Shown piece after piece: positions 24,104 through 32,417 of a stretch of 64,000 nucleotides of DNA. Positions within the stretch are counted from its first letter, which is position 1. The number at the start of each line of letters is the position of its first letter. The position numbers were made by a program, and so were the translations under genes. The notes below the pieces were generated by a model. That model made no database searches. It had not been told where the DNA came from and saw only the letters and a program-made list of their open reading frames with translations. Source of the DNA: Actinocorallia herbida (GTDB taxonomy: Bacteria; Actinomycetota; Actinomycetes; Streptosporangiales; Streptosporangiaceae). The DNA is taken from NCBI RefSeq assembly GCF_003751225.1, contig NZ_RJKE01000001.1:6634001-6698000 (forward strand). Reading direction: 5' to 3'.

Positions 24104-24670
24104 ATGAGCGGCAGCCGCCTGACGCCCCGCCTGTTCCTCGCCCGCGAGCTCCGGCGGGCCCGAGAGGCGAAGGGCCTCACCCCCGAAGCGCTGGGCAGAC
24201 CGCTGTTCGTCTCGGAAAGCCTCGTCCGCTCCTGGGAGAAGGGCCGCCGCCTCCCGAATCCCGACACCCTCGCCCTGGCCGAGAACGTCCTCGGCACCGG
24301 CGGCATCCTCACCCGCCTCCTCACCGACGTCATCGACGCCGCGGTCCCCATCGAATGGTTCGGCCGCTGGATGGAGATCGAGGAAAGCGCGTCGTCCTTC
24401 TGGTCCTTCGAGCCACTGCTCATCCCGGGGCTCCTCCAGACTCCCGACTACGCGCGAATCGTCCTCCGCAGCGGGAACCACCCCGCCGACCTCGACGAGA
24501 TGGTCGAGGCTCGCGTGAGACGGCGACAACCGCTGTTGGAACTAGCCCGCGCTCCGCGTTCCGTTCTGGCCCGTGACAGCAAGCATCCCCAGAACGGCCA
24601 CCTGACCCTCGCCCCGGCCGCGAGCCGTTCCCTCCTCAACGCGGTGCGCAAAGGTCTGCTCGACGGATAG
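24104..24670 (+). CDS. Chimeric XRE regulator joined to a DUF397 tail
   Basis: 188 residues. The N-terminal helix-turn-helix (about 10-65, LARELRRAREAKGLTPEALG) and the following P-I-E-W-F-G-R-W-M-E-I-E-E-S-A segment belong to XRE/DUF5753 proteins, normally about 280 residues. DUF5753 breaks off near residue 155. The last 35 residues (A-R-D-S-K-H-P then LTLAPAASRSLLNAVRKGL) match the end of DUF397, usually encoded by the adjacent small gene. The simplest reading is an in-frame deletion that fused the two genes. It may still bind DNA, but ligand or partner sensing is probably lost. Confidence 0.72.
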   Translation: MSGSRLTPRLFLARELRRAREAKGLTPEALGRPLFVSESLVRSWEKGRRLPNPDTLALAENVLGTGGILTRLLTDVIDAAVPIEWFGRWMEIEESASSFWSFEPLLIPGLLQTPDYARIVLRSGNHPADLDEMVEARVRRRQPLLELARAPRSVLARDSKHPQNGHLTLAPAASRSLLNAVRKGLLDG

Positions 24671-24801
24671 CCGTCCCCCACTGAGGGGGTACCCGGTGCG
24701 AAGCCGGATCGCCTTCGCCTCGTCCCTTCCTGCGACCCGGGCCCGTCCGCGACGGCCGGGCCTTCAGGTCGTTCCGCCTTGAGGGGAGGCGGAACAGGTG
24801 C

Positions 24802-25437
24802 TCACCTCAGGCGGGGGTCGATGGTCTGGAGCCAGTGGGTGAGGTGGGTGTCCTGGTCGTCGGGGGTGCCGATTTCGGAGGGGTCGGCGGCGGCCAGCAG
24901 GTCGAGGAAGTCGTCGGAGGAGACGGGGCTTCCCGGGCGGAGGATCACGACGAGGTGGCGGGTGTCGGGGAGGGACGGGCGGCAGCGGTGGACGTCGCGG
25001 CGGGCGCCGTTGACCAGGAGGCGGAGGTCCTGCCTGGCGGCGGCTCGGCAGAGCTGCTGGAAGGCGCCGAAGAGGTCGTCGCCGAGGGCCAGGATCGTGG
25101 GACGGTGCCGGAAGCCGGATTCCAGCTGGAAGGTCACCGTCCACGGATCGCTTCCGGTCACCGTCACCTCGGCGTTCTTGAGGGCGCCGCCGTGCAGGAC
25201 GGTGATGGGGACCGGCATTCCTGCGACGAGGGGACCCCACCGATTGCCCCCGTCCGGATATCTCAGGAAGCGCGTCCGGCACACGTCGCATCCCCAGCGC
25301 TCGAGTTCGCCGTGGAAGCAGCCCGCGGAGACGTATCCGGGCGGCGGGACGACGATCGCCGGGTAGCTCTGGAAGAACAGCCGCTTGACCCGCCCGTCTT
25401 CGCACACGGGGCACGGCACGCCGTCCTCCCAGCCCAT
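24802..25437 (-). CDS. Hypothetical protein with N-terminal zinc ribbon
   Basis: 211 residues. CPVCEDG near residue 9 and CDVCRTRF near residue 50 form a C-x2-C...C-x2-C knuckle. The remainder is alpha/beta (LLVNGARRDVHRCRPSL, HLVVILRPGSPVSS) with no known catalytic motif. A promoter-like motif shared with the WD40 gene lies about 120 bp upstream. Confidence 0.6.
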   Translation of the reverse strand: MGWEDGVPCPVCEDGRVKRLFFQSYPAIVVPPPGYVSAGCFHGELERWGCDVCRTRFLRYPDGGNRWGPLVAGMPVPITVLHGGALKNAEVTVTGSDPWTVTFQLESGFRHRPTILALGDDLFGAFQQLCRAAARQDLRLLVNGARRDVHRCRPSLPDTRHLVVILRPGSPVSSDDFLDLLAAADPSEIGTPDDQDTHLTHWLQTIDPRLR

Positions 25438-25555
25438 CGCGGGCTCCTCTCAGGGGATGCGCCGAGGCGCCGCGAGCGCTCGAATGATCCCGAGATCAGG
25501 GCCGCCACGGGATCGCCGTGCCGTCCCGCGCGACAGGGGCGAGGCGCGTACCCCC

Positions 25556-25589
25556 ACGCTAGGGATCCGGCCTCCCGCCCGGCAGGGCC
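25556..25589 (-). promoter_or_regulatory. Shared promoter-like motif, copy A
   Basis: On the minus strand GGGCCCTGCCGGGCGGG is followed, after a variable stretch, by CCCTAGCGT. The same two blocks with similar spacing recur at 28953-28988 ahead of the WD40 gene. It is probably a -35/-10 pair for one sigma factor or a regulator site. Confidence 0.45.
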
Positions 25590-25621
25590 CGGTGTCCCCG
25601 GGCTTCCGGGACGCGTCCGGG

Positions 25622-26059
25622 TCAGCGGGTGGGGCGGAGGGCGGCGAGGGCCTGGCCGAAGAACTCCTCGACGACGGAGCGGTGGGCCGGGCGGGCGTCG
25701 GACCAGCGGGTGCGACCGGAGTCGGTGAGCTGGACGGAGATGGCGCGGCGGTCCTCGCTGCACATCGAGCGCTCCACCAGGCCCTCCTTCTCCAGGCGGG
25801 CGACGGCGCGCGACAGGGCGCTCTGGGTGAGGTGGACGGCCTCGCCGAGCTCCTGCATCTTCATGCACACGTCGGCGCGCTCGGCCAGCCGGTCGAGGAT
25901 CTCGAACTCGCTCATGCCCACGCCGTAGCCCTCGTGGAGCACCTTGTCGAGGCGGCAGGAGGCGCCGGAGACGCGGCGGGCCATCTCACGCCACTCCGCG
26001 ACGGGCTCGGCGACGGGCTCCGCCGCTGCTTCTGCAACCGGTTCCACTACCTCGCTCAC
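25622..26059 (-). CDS. MarR-family transcriptional regulator
   Basis: 145 residues with a winged helix: S-E-F-E-I-L-D-R-L, HLTQSALSRAVARLEKEGLV, and the wing CSEDRRAISVQLTDSG. The acidic Ala/Glu/Val-rich N terminus is unusual. It is divergent from an MFS exporter with AT-rich dyads between them, the classic arrangement for a MarR repressor released by the pump's substrate. Confidence 0.88.
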   Translation of the reverse strand: MSEVVEPVAEAAAEPVAEPVAEWREMARRVSGASCRLDKVLHEGYGVGMSEFEILDRLAERADVCMKMQELGEAVHLTQSALSRAVARLEKEGLVERSMCSEDRRAISVQLTDSGRTRWSDARPAHRSVVEEFFGQALAALRPTR

Positions 26060-26102
26060 GCCGCGACCATACCATGCGCCAGAATCTTATGCAAACACAT
26101 TA

Positions 26103-26116
26103 AATGCTTGCGCATT
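26103..26116. promoter_or_regulatory. Candidate MarR operator
   Basis: AATGCTTGCGCATT (arms AATGC/GCATT). Related ATGCAAAC and AATGCGCGCGCAT copies flank it between 26088 and 26131, in an otherwise GC-rich spacer. Confidence 0.55.
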
Positions 26117-26144
26117 CAATGCGCGCGCATGTAGTTTCCTCGGC

Positions 26145-27620
26145 ATGAGCGCTACCGACGCCGTGCACCGCACGGCCGTGCCCGACTCCTCCGATGACTC
26201 CCCTCGGCTCACCCCGCGCCTGTGGGGCGTGCTGCTCGTCCTGTCCACGGTCCTGTTCCTGGACGGGCTCGACACCTCGATGGTCGGCGTCACGCTGCCC
26301 GCCATCCAGGCCGACCTGGGCATGTCCACCTCAGCGCTCCAATGGATCGTCAGCGCCTACGTCCTGGGCTACGGCGGCCTGCTCCTGCTCGGCGGACGCA
26401 CCGCCGATCTCCTCGGCCGCCGCCGCGTGCTGCTCGTCGCGCTCGCCGTGTTCGCCGCCGCGTCACTGCTCAGCGTCTTCACCGACAGCGGCACCGTGCT
26501 CATCGCCACCCGCTTCATCAAGGGGCTGGCCGCCGCGTTCACCGCGCCCGCAGGCCTGTCGATCCTCACCACGACCTTCGCCGAAGGCCCGGTGCGCAAC
26601 AAGGCGCTGGGCATCTACACCGTCTTCGGCGCCAGCGGGTTCTCCTCCGGCCTGATCCTGGGCGGCGTCCTGTCCACCCTCGACTGGCGCGCGGTGTTCC
26701 TGCTGCCGGCCCCGATCGCGCTGATCGCCTTGGTGGCCGGCTGGAAGCTGATCCCGCGCTCCGCCGAGCGCGCCGAGGGCGGCCACGATCTGCTCGGCGC
26801 CGTCACCGCCACCGCCGCGCTGCTCCTGTTGGTGTTCACCCTGGTCAGCGCGCCAGAGGCGGGCTGGCTCTCGGTCCGCACGCTCGGCTCGTTCGCCCTG
26901 GTGGTCGCGCTGGCGGTCGCGTTCGTGGTCACCGAACGCCGGGTGCGCCACCCGCTGGTGCCGCTGTCGATCTTCCGCAACGGCCTGCTGGTCCGCGCGA
27001 ACCTCACCGCGATGACGGTCTTCGGCTCCTACGCCGCCTTCCAGTTCCTCGCCGCCCTCTACCTCCAGACGGTGCTGGGCTGGTCGGCGCTGGAGATGGC
27101 GCTGGCGCTACTGCCCGCGGGCCTGATCGTGGCGCTGTCCGGGCCGGTCATGGGCCGGCTCATCACCCGGTACGGCCCGACGCGCCTGGTGCCGCTCGGC
27201 ATGGTCGCCTTCGTGCTGGCCTACACGCTGTTCCTGCGGGCCGGCGCCGAGCCCGACCTCGGCACCGTCATCCTGCCCACGGCGGTGCTCCTGGGCTTCG
27301 GCTTCGCCCTGGCGTTCAGCTCGCTCAACGCCCAGGCCACCACCGGTGTCCCGGACGACGAGCAGGGCCTGGCCTCCGGCCTGGTGCAGACCTCCTTCCA
27401 GATCGGCGGCGCGGTGGTGCTGGCCGTGACCAGCGCGGTCGTCTCGCGCACTCCGATCGAGCCCCACGTGCTGCCCTCCAGCTTCCGTCCGGCGCTGCTG
27501 TTCGTCATCGCCGCGGTGGTGCTGGGACTGACGGCGGCGCTCAGCGCCTGGCTCAGGTCCCCGGCGCCCCGCGCCGAGGCCGAGCCAGAGCGGGTCCGGG
27601 AGCTGGAGTTGGTCCCATGA
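26145..27620 (+). CDS. MFS drug exporter, DHA2 (EmrB/QacA) type
   Basis: 491 residues with 14 predicted membrane segments. LDGLDTSMVGVTLPAIQADL in the first helix region and the loop-2 motif GGRTADLLGRRRVLL are DHA2 hallmarks. The ATG at 26145 is chosen over upstream codons because it follows the operator region. It probably uses the proton gradient to expel an antibiotic or other lipophilic compound sensed by the divergent MarR. Confidence 0.88.
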   Translation: MSATDAVHRTAVPDSSDDSPRLTPRLWGVLLVLSTVLFLDGLDTSMVGVTLPAIQADLGMSTSALQWIVSAYVLGYGGLLLLGGRTADLLGRRRVLLVALAVFAAASLLSVFTDSGTVLIATRFIKGLAAAFTAPAGLSILTTTFAEGPVRNKALGIYTVFGASGFSSGLILGGVLSTLDWRAVFLLPAPIALIALVAGWKLIPRSAERAEGGHDLLGAVTATAALLLLVFTLVSAPEAGWLSVRTLGSFALVVALAVAFVVTERRVRHPLVPLSIFRNGLLVRANLTAMTVFGSYAAFQFLAALYLQTVLGWSALEMALALLPAGLIVALSGPVMGRLITRYGPTRLVPLGMVAFVLAYTLFLRAGAEPDLGTVILPTAVLLGFGFALAFSSLNAQATTGVPDDEQGLASGLVQTSFQIGGAVVLAVTSAVVSRTPIEPHVLPSSFRPALLFVIAAVVLGLTAALSAWLRSPAPRAEAEPERVRELELVP

Positions 27621-27788
27621 GCCGATGAGCCGCGCCCTCGCGGGGGCCGTTCCACGCGGACGGCTCCCCGCCGGCCGTCTGCCGGCAGCGCGGGAAGGCG
27701 TCCGAGCGCTTCAGGATGCGCGTCGTCGCCGGAAGGCAGGAGATCCTCCTTCCCCGGAGGCAGGACCGGCGGTCGTCCTTCCCTGACG

Positions 27789-27868
27789 CTGGTCAGCTGG
27801 TCGGCTGGTCGGCTGGTCGGCTGGTCGGCTGGTCGGCTGGTCGGCTGGTCGGCTGGTCGGCTGGTCAT
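27789..27868. repeat. Ten tandem copies of octamer CTGGTCGG
   Basis: Unit CTGGTCGG repeated ten times without gaps over 80 bp. The first (CTGGTCAG) and last (CTGGTCAT) copies differ in the last two bases. The stop codon of the WD40 gene lies inside the last unit (27865-27867). Because 8 is not a multiple of 3, unit gain or loss would not shift the coding frame of the gene but would alter its 3' untranslated region. Confidence 0.95.
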
Positions 27869-28899
27869 GGTCGCCAGAGGGTGGCCGTGCCGTCGTGGGA
27901 GGTGGTGGCCAGGCGGGTTCCGTCGGGGCTGAAGGCGACGGCCCTGACGGTGTCGGTGTGGGGTTCGAGCAGGGCTCCGGCGGGGGCGCCCGTCTCGGTG
28001 TTCCAGAGGCGGAGCCGACCCTTGGCGAAGCCGGTGGCGAGGGTCCTCCCGTCGGGCGTGAGGGCCACCGACGCGGGATCGTCGCCGGTCTCGATGGAGC
28101 GGACTTCGCGCAGGTTCGAGGCGGGATCGAGGAGGACGACATCGGTGGCGGTGGCGACGGCGAGGGTCTCGCCGTCCAGGGCGAGCGACATCGCCGCGAC
28201 GTCGGAGGAGCCCTTCCAGGTGGCGAGGGGGCCGAACCCGGGGTCTGCCGGGACCGCGAGACGGCGCGGGTCCGCGGTGTTCCACAGAAGGACGCCGTCC
28301 GGAGTCGCGGTGGCGAGAGTCCTGCCGTCCGGGCGGAACCCCACCTCGATCAGGGGGCTCGCGTGGTGGAGGGCCCAGCCGGAGTCCGTTCCGCTCGCCG
28401 GATCCCAGACACGCGCGTTGGTGTCCTCATCGCCGGTGATGAGGGTTCCGCCGTCCGGGCTGAACGCCAGGGAGACGACGGCGCGGGACCAGGCGGCGCT
28501 CAGCTCGCCGGTCCGGGCGCGCCGGGCGACGTCCCACAACTCGACGTCGTAACCCTCTCCCCTGGCGATGGCGAGCGTCGCGCCGTCCGGGCTGAACTCG
28601 ACGGCGAAGACCGTACCCCCCAGGGTGATCGGCGCGCCGTTCGCCTTTCCCGTGACCGCGTCCCACAGGAGAACCGTTCCGTCCCACCCGCCGGTCGCCA
28701 GCAGCCCGCTGTCGGGGCTGAAGGCCGTGCACGAGACGTTGCCGGTGTGCCCGGCGAGCGCGTTCACCCGCACCGGCGTCCGCTCCCATCGTGGGCTCTC
28801 GTCACCGGACCAGGGAGCGTCGCAGCCCGTCACGGCGGACAGTCCCGCCGCGCCCAGGCCGAGCAGGACGGAACGGCGGGAGACGACGGGCGGACGCAT
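27865..28899 (-). CDS. Tat-exported lipoprotein with WD40 beta-propeller
   Basis: 344 residues from ATG 28899. The N terminus VSRRSVLLGLGAAG is a twin-arginine signal ending in lipobox V-T-G-C (Cys near 26), so the folded propeller should be exported and lipid-anchored outside the membrane. At least six WD-like blades follow, e.g. CTAFSPDSGLLATGGWDGTV, FSPDGATLAIA and FSPDGTRLATTSHDGTATLW at the end. It is likely a protein-interaction scaffold. No kinase domain is attached, unlike many actinomycete WD40 proteins. Confidence 0.82.
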   Translation of the reverse strand: MRPPVVSRRSVLLGLGAAGLSAVTGCDAPWSGDESPRWERTPVRVNALAGHTGNVSCTAFSPDSGLLATGGWDGTVLLWDAVTGKANGAPITLGGTVFAVEFSPDGATLAIARGEGYDVELWDVARRARTGELSAAWSRAVVSLAFSPDGGTLITGDEDTNARVWDPASGTDSGWALHHASPLIEVGFRPDGRTLATATPDGVLLWNTADPRRLAVPADPGFGPLATWKGSSDVAAMSLALDGETLAVATATDVVLLDPASNLREVRSIETGDDPASVALTPDGRTLATGFAKGRLRLWNTETGAPAGALLEPHTDTVRAVAFSPDGTRLATTSHDGTATLWRP

Positions 28900-28952
28900 C
28901 GGACCTCGCAGTGCGGACACAAGCGCCGGGCGGGCGCCAAGACATGCTTCCG

Positions 28953-28988
28953 ACGCTAGGGAGCGGGGGCACCCGCCCGGCAGGGCCC
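28953..28988 (-). promoter_or_regulatory. Shared promoter-like motif, copy B
   Basis: The minus strand has GGGCCCTGCCGGGCGGG, then TCCCTAGCGTC about 17 nt on, about 55 bp before the WD40 start. Compare copy A at 25556. Confidence 0.45.
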
Positions 28989-29038
28989 ACGGTCCCATGG
29001 CCTCCGGGACCGGACCCGGGGCCCGGTCCCTGCGCGGT

Positions 29039-30499
29039 TCAGGACGCGTGTCCCGTCGGGAGGACGGACGGTCTCCCCTCCGGCTGCTCCGGAGCTCCCG
29101 TGCGCCCTCCTTCTGCGGGCGGTGCCTCGCGGCGGCCCGGCAGGAACAGCGCGGGGATCACCGCAAGGGCCAGCAGCGCCACCGCGAACCAGTAGGCGTG
29201 CCGGAAGTCCGCCGGACCGGCCGCGGCGACCTCCCCGCCGGCCCGCGAGGCCAGCAGCACCGACATGAGGGCGGTGCCCGAGGCCGAGCCGACCTGCATG
29301 ACGATGGAGAGCGTGGTGCTGCCCGAGGGCATGTCGGCCGGGGCGAGCCCGCGGACGGCCGTGGTGTTCGTCGGCATGAGCACCATCCCCACGCCGACGC
29401 CCATCAGCATGAGGGCCGCGCACAGGCCGGGATAGGGGGTCTCCGGCCCCAGCCGGACGGCGAAGAGGGCGAGCCCCGAGGCGGCGATGAGCGCGCCCGA
29501 GGCGATGAGCAGCCGGGGCGAGACCCGGTCGACCAGGCGCGTGGCGACCTGCATGGACAGGCCCACCGCGAGCGCCAGCGGGATGCCCAGGAGGCCGGCC
29601 TGCGTCGCGCTCAGCCCGCGCGCGCTCTGGAAGTACATCGGGGCCAGCAGCATCGAGCCGAAGTAGGCGCAGGGGAAGAGCGTCACCGTCGCCATGCCGG
29701 CCGCGTAGGTGCGGTCTCGGAAGAGGTCGAGGCGCAGAAGCGGATGCCGGGCCGTGAGCGCTCGGACCGTGAACAGCGCGACGAGCACGATGCCCGCCGC
29801 CGTCGGCAGCAGCGCGAGCGGCCGGGTGAAGTCGCCGCCGGAGCCGCCCTCGGCGAGGCCGAAGATGAGCAGGGCCAACCCCGGCGAGAGGCTGAGCAGG
29901 CCCGGCACGTCCAGCGGCGGCCGGTCGGGCCGCGCGGTGTCGCGCGGCAGCAGGCGCAGGCCCAGCACGAAGGCCAGCACGCCGACCGGCAGGTTCACCA
30001 GGAAGATCCAGCGCCACGACGCGGCGTCGATGAGCCAGCCGCCGAGCACCGGGCCGGTGGCCGGCCCGAGCAGCACCGGCAGTCCGAGCACCGCCATCAC
30101 CCGGCCCATCCGCGCCGGGTCGGCCAGCCGCATGGCCATGGCCATCCCGACGGGCACGAGCAGGCCGCCGCCCAGCCCCTGCACGACCCGCAGCGCGACG
30201 AGCGCGGGCACCGACGGCGCCAGGGCGGCCAGCCCGGAGCCGCACGCGAACAGGACGATCGCGGTCAGGTAGACGCGGCGGGCGCCGAACCGGGCCATGA
30301 CCCACGACGTCAGCGGCACCGCGGCCGACAGGGCCAGCGTGTACCCGGTGGCGATCCACTGGACGTCCTGGACGGGCGCGTCGAACGCCTCGGCCAGCGG
30401 GAACATCGCGACGTTGACGATGGTCACGTCGAGCACGGCCATGATCGAGCCGATGACGACGACGGTGAGCAGCCCGCCCAGGCCGCGCCGGTCAGCCAC
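29039..30499 (-). CDS. MFS exporter, DHA2 type, second copy
   Basis: 486 residues with 14 hydrophobic segments. Signature parts are MAVLDVTIVNVAMFPLAEAF, WIATGYTLALSAAVPLTSW and the GPATGPVLGGWL motif C of antiporters. The GTG start at 30499 overlaps the reductase stop by 8 bp, so the two form an operon divergent from the TetR gene. Together they resemble a redox-stress or quinone-resistance module. Confidence 0.88.
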   Translation of the reverse strand: MADRRGLGGLLTVVVIGSIMAVLDVTIVNVAMFPLAEAFDAPVQDVQWIATGYTLALSAAVPLTSWVMARFGARRVYLTAIVLFACGSGLAALAPSVPALVALRVVQGLGGGLLVPVGMAMAMRLADPARMGRVMAVLGLPVLLGPATGPVLGGWLIDAASWRWIFLVNLPVGVLAFVLGLRLLPRDTARPDRPPLDVPGLLSLSPGLALLIFGLAEGGSGGDFTRPLALLPTAAGIVLVALFTVRALTARHPLLRLDLFRDRTYAAGMATVTLFPCAYFGSMLLAPMYFQSARGLSATQAGLLGIPLALAVGLSMQVATRLVDRVSPRLLIASGALIAASGLALFAVRLGPETPYPGLCAALMLMGVGVGMVLMPTNTTAVRGLAPADMPSGSTTLSIVMQVGSASGTALMSVLLASRAGGEVAAAGPADFRHAYWFAVALLALAVIPALFLPGRREAPPAEGGRTGAPEQPEGRPSVLPTGHAS

Positions 30500-31112
30500 C
30501 GTACGGCCGCTCGGCGCGGGCGGTCCGCAGCGCGCGGCCCCACCAGACGAGCTGGTCGGCCATGCCCTTGGCCGCGCCCTCGCAGATCTGGGCGTCCTTC
30601 GGGAGACCGTCGGGGCCTAGCCCGGACCAGGGACCGTGCAGACTGACGGAGTCGCGCACGGTCACCGCGTGCAGTTCGGCGAAGACCAGGCGCAGCTGCT
30701 CCACGGCGCGCAGCCCGCCGCTGAGGCCCCCGTAGGAGACGAAGCCGACGGGCTTGGCCTGCCATTCGCCGTGGAACCTGTCGATGAGGTTCTTCAGCGC
30801 GGCCGGGAAGCTGTGGTTGTACTCGGGCGTCACCACGACGAACGCCTCTGCGGCCGCCAGCCGGGCGCGGACGGCGGCGAGCGCGCCGCGGGTCTCCTCG
30901 GGGTGCTCGGGCAGCCCGTCCCAGCCGGGCATGGCGGCCGGCAGGTCGAGGTCGGCGACGTCGATGACGTCCAGGGCGAGGTCGGTGCGGGCGCCGACGT
31001 GCTCGGTGAACCAGGCGGCGACGGACGGGCCGGAGCGCCCGCCGCGGGCGCTGCCGACGATGACGACGGTGCGGAGCACGGCGTCCGCGCCTGGCCCGGT
31101 GGTCTCGGGCAT
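30492..31112 (-). CDS. NADPH-dependent FMN reductase (flavodoxin fold)
   Basis: 206 residues from ATG 31112. The phosphate loop VGSARGGRSGPSVAAWF, the P-E-Y-N-H-S-F-P-A-A-L-K-N-L-I-D motif and FVSYGGLSGGLRA are those of NADPH:FMN or quinone reductases. It probably detoxifies quinones or nitro compounds by two-electron reduction. It is first gene of the operon controlled by the divergent TetR. Confidence 0.88.
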   Translation of the reverse strand: MPETTGPGADAVLRTVVIVGSARGGRSGPSVAAWFTEHVGARTDLALDVIDVADLDLPAAMPGWDGLPEHPEETRGALAAVRARLAAAEAFVVVTPEYNHSFPAALKNLIDRFHGEWQAKPVGFVSYGGLSGGLRAVEQLRLVFAELHAVTVRDSVSLHGPWSGLGPDGLPKDAQICEGAAKGMADQLVWWGRALRTARAERPYGG

Positions 31113-31165
31113 GGAGGGTCCCCCTCGGTTCTCGGGTGGGCCTCGGCGGCCCACGTCATAAAAGT

Positions 31166-31200
31166 ACAATGTTCATTGCAGAAAATGCAATGGCTATTGT
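31166..31200. promoter_or_regulatory. TetR operator between divergent genes
   Basis: ACAATGTTCATTGCA (31166-31180) and TGCAATGGCTATTGT (31186-31200) are inverted arms matching at 11 of 15 positions around GAAAA. It is AT-rich against its surroundings and covers the likely promoters. Confidence 0.7.
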
Positions 31201-31239
31201 AGTTAGCGACGCGCACCGAGGATGGGAGACGATGCCGGG

Positions 31240-31902
31240 ATGAGCACGGGAGAGACGCAGGCGCCGCGCCGGGGCCGGGCGGCGAAGGCCGAGGCGATGA
31301 TGAACGCGGCGTGCGAGGTCTTCGGGCGGGACGGCTACACCCGCGCGGGCATGGAGGCGATCGCCGCCGAGGCGGGGGTCTCCACGCGCACGGTCTACAA
31401 CCACTTCGCGGGCGGCAAGGCCGAGCTGTTCGGCGCGGTCATGGCCTGGAGCTCGGCCCGCGTCCGGGACGAGCAGCTCGCGCTGCTGCACCGCTACCTC
31501 GACCCCGAGCGCCCGCCCCGCCCCGCGGACCTGGAGCGCGATCTGATCCTCCTCGCCCGCTCCTGGACCGCCCTGATGACGCGCTTCCCCGCGCACTTCG
31601 CCATGGTCCGCCAGATCCAGGCGGAGATCGGGCACATCCCCGCCGAGGTCCGCGAGACCTGGCAGGACGAAGGCCCCCGCACCGTCGTGCGCGAGTCCTC
31701 CCGGGTCTTCGCCGCGCTGGCCGGCCACGGCCTGCTCGACGCGCACGGCGACCCGGCCCGCACCGCCCGCCACTTCGCCCTGCTCACCTCGGGCGAGCTC
31801 TCCCAGCTCACCTTCTGGGGCTCCGCCCCCCTCCCCGAAGCCGAGGCCGCAGAGGTCATCACCGCCGGCGTCCGCGCCTTCCTGCGCGCCTACGCTCCTT
31901 GA
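31240..31902 (+). CDS. TetR-family regulator
   Basis: 220 residues. The HTH is A-C-E-V-F-G-R-D-G-Y-T-R-A-G-M-E-A-I-A with GVSTRTVYNHFAGGKAELF. The larger C-terminal domain fits the TetR_C_7/AefR-like type. ATG 31240 is preferred to the in-frame ATG at 31222, whose GAGG abuts the start codon. It likely represses the divergent reductase-exporter operon through the dyad at 31166-31200. Confidence 0.88.
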   Translation: MSTGETQAPRRGRAAKAEAMMNAACEVFGRDGYTRAGMEAIAAEAGVSTRTVYNHFAGGKAELFGAVMAWSSARVRDEQLALLHRYLDPERPPRPADLERDLILLARSWTALMTRFPAHFAMVRQIQAEIGHIPAEVRETWQDEGPRTVVRESSRVFAALAGHGLLDAHGDPARTARHFALLTSGELSQLTFWGSAPLPEAEAAEVITAGVRAFLRAYAP

Positions 31903-31959
31903 CCCGCGCCCCGGCATCGCGCCGGGCGCTCCGGATGGGACCGAACCGGGAGAGGGCGG

Positions 31960-32316
31960 TCAGGCCGGTTGCCAGAGCTCGATGCGGTTGCCCTCGGGGT
32001 CGGTGACCCAGCCGAACCGGCCGACGCCCTCCATGTCCTGGGTTTCGGCGGCGACGTCGGCGCCCTTGGCGCGCAGCTGGGTGAGCATCGCGTCGAGGTC
32101 GCGGACCCGGAAGTTGAGCATGCTCCCCTGGGTGCGGGACCCGAAGTAGTCGGTGTCGGACGCGAACGCCGCGAACACCGTCGGCCCGGCCTCCTGACGC
32201 CACAGGCCGGATCGCTCGTCGGCGTCCAGGCCCAGGCAGTCGCGGTACCAGGCGCTCAGGGTCTCCGGATCGGCGGCCCGCAGGAAGTATCCACCGATTC
32301 CCAGCACACGTTCCAT
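31960..32316 (-). CDS. VOC/glyoxalase-family protein
   Basis: 118 residues made of two beta-alpha-beta-beta-beta units: G-G-Y-F-L-R-A-A-D-P-E-T-L-S-A-W-Y and the C-terminal WVTDPEGNRIELWQPA, whose Glu is a usual metal ligand. Probably a small lyase or a resistance-type binding protein; the substrate is not evident. ATG 32316 starts the homologous region although the frame extends further upstream. Confidence 0.8.
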   Translation of the reverse strand: MERVLGIGGYFLRAADPETLSAWYRDCLGLDADERSGLWRQEAGPTVFAAFASDTDYFGSRTQGSMLNFRVRDLDAMLTQLRAKGADVAAETQDMEGVGRFGWVTDPEGNRIELWQPA

Positions 32317-32363
32317 ACCGCCATCCTGCCAGGACCCCCGAAGGAGACGGTGCGGAAGAAGGG

Positions 32364-32394
32364 GAGGCCCCGATCCCGGTGGGATCGGGGCCTC
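32364..32394 (-). terminator. Terminator of the surface-protein operon
   Basis: GAGGCCCCGATCCC, a GGT loop and GGGATCGGGGCCTC: perfect 14-bp stem, 24 bp past the stop of the LPQTG protein gene. Confidence 0.8.
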
Positions 32395-32417
32395 GTTTCC
32401 TGAGAGCGGAGGAGCCG

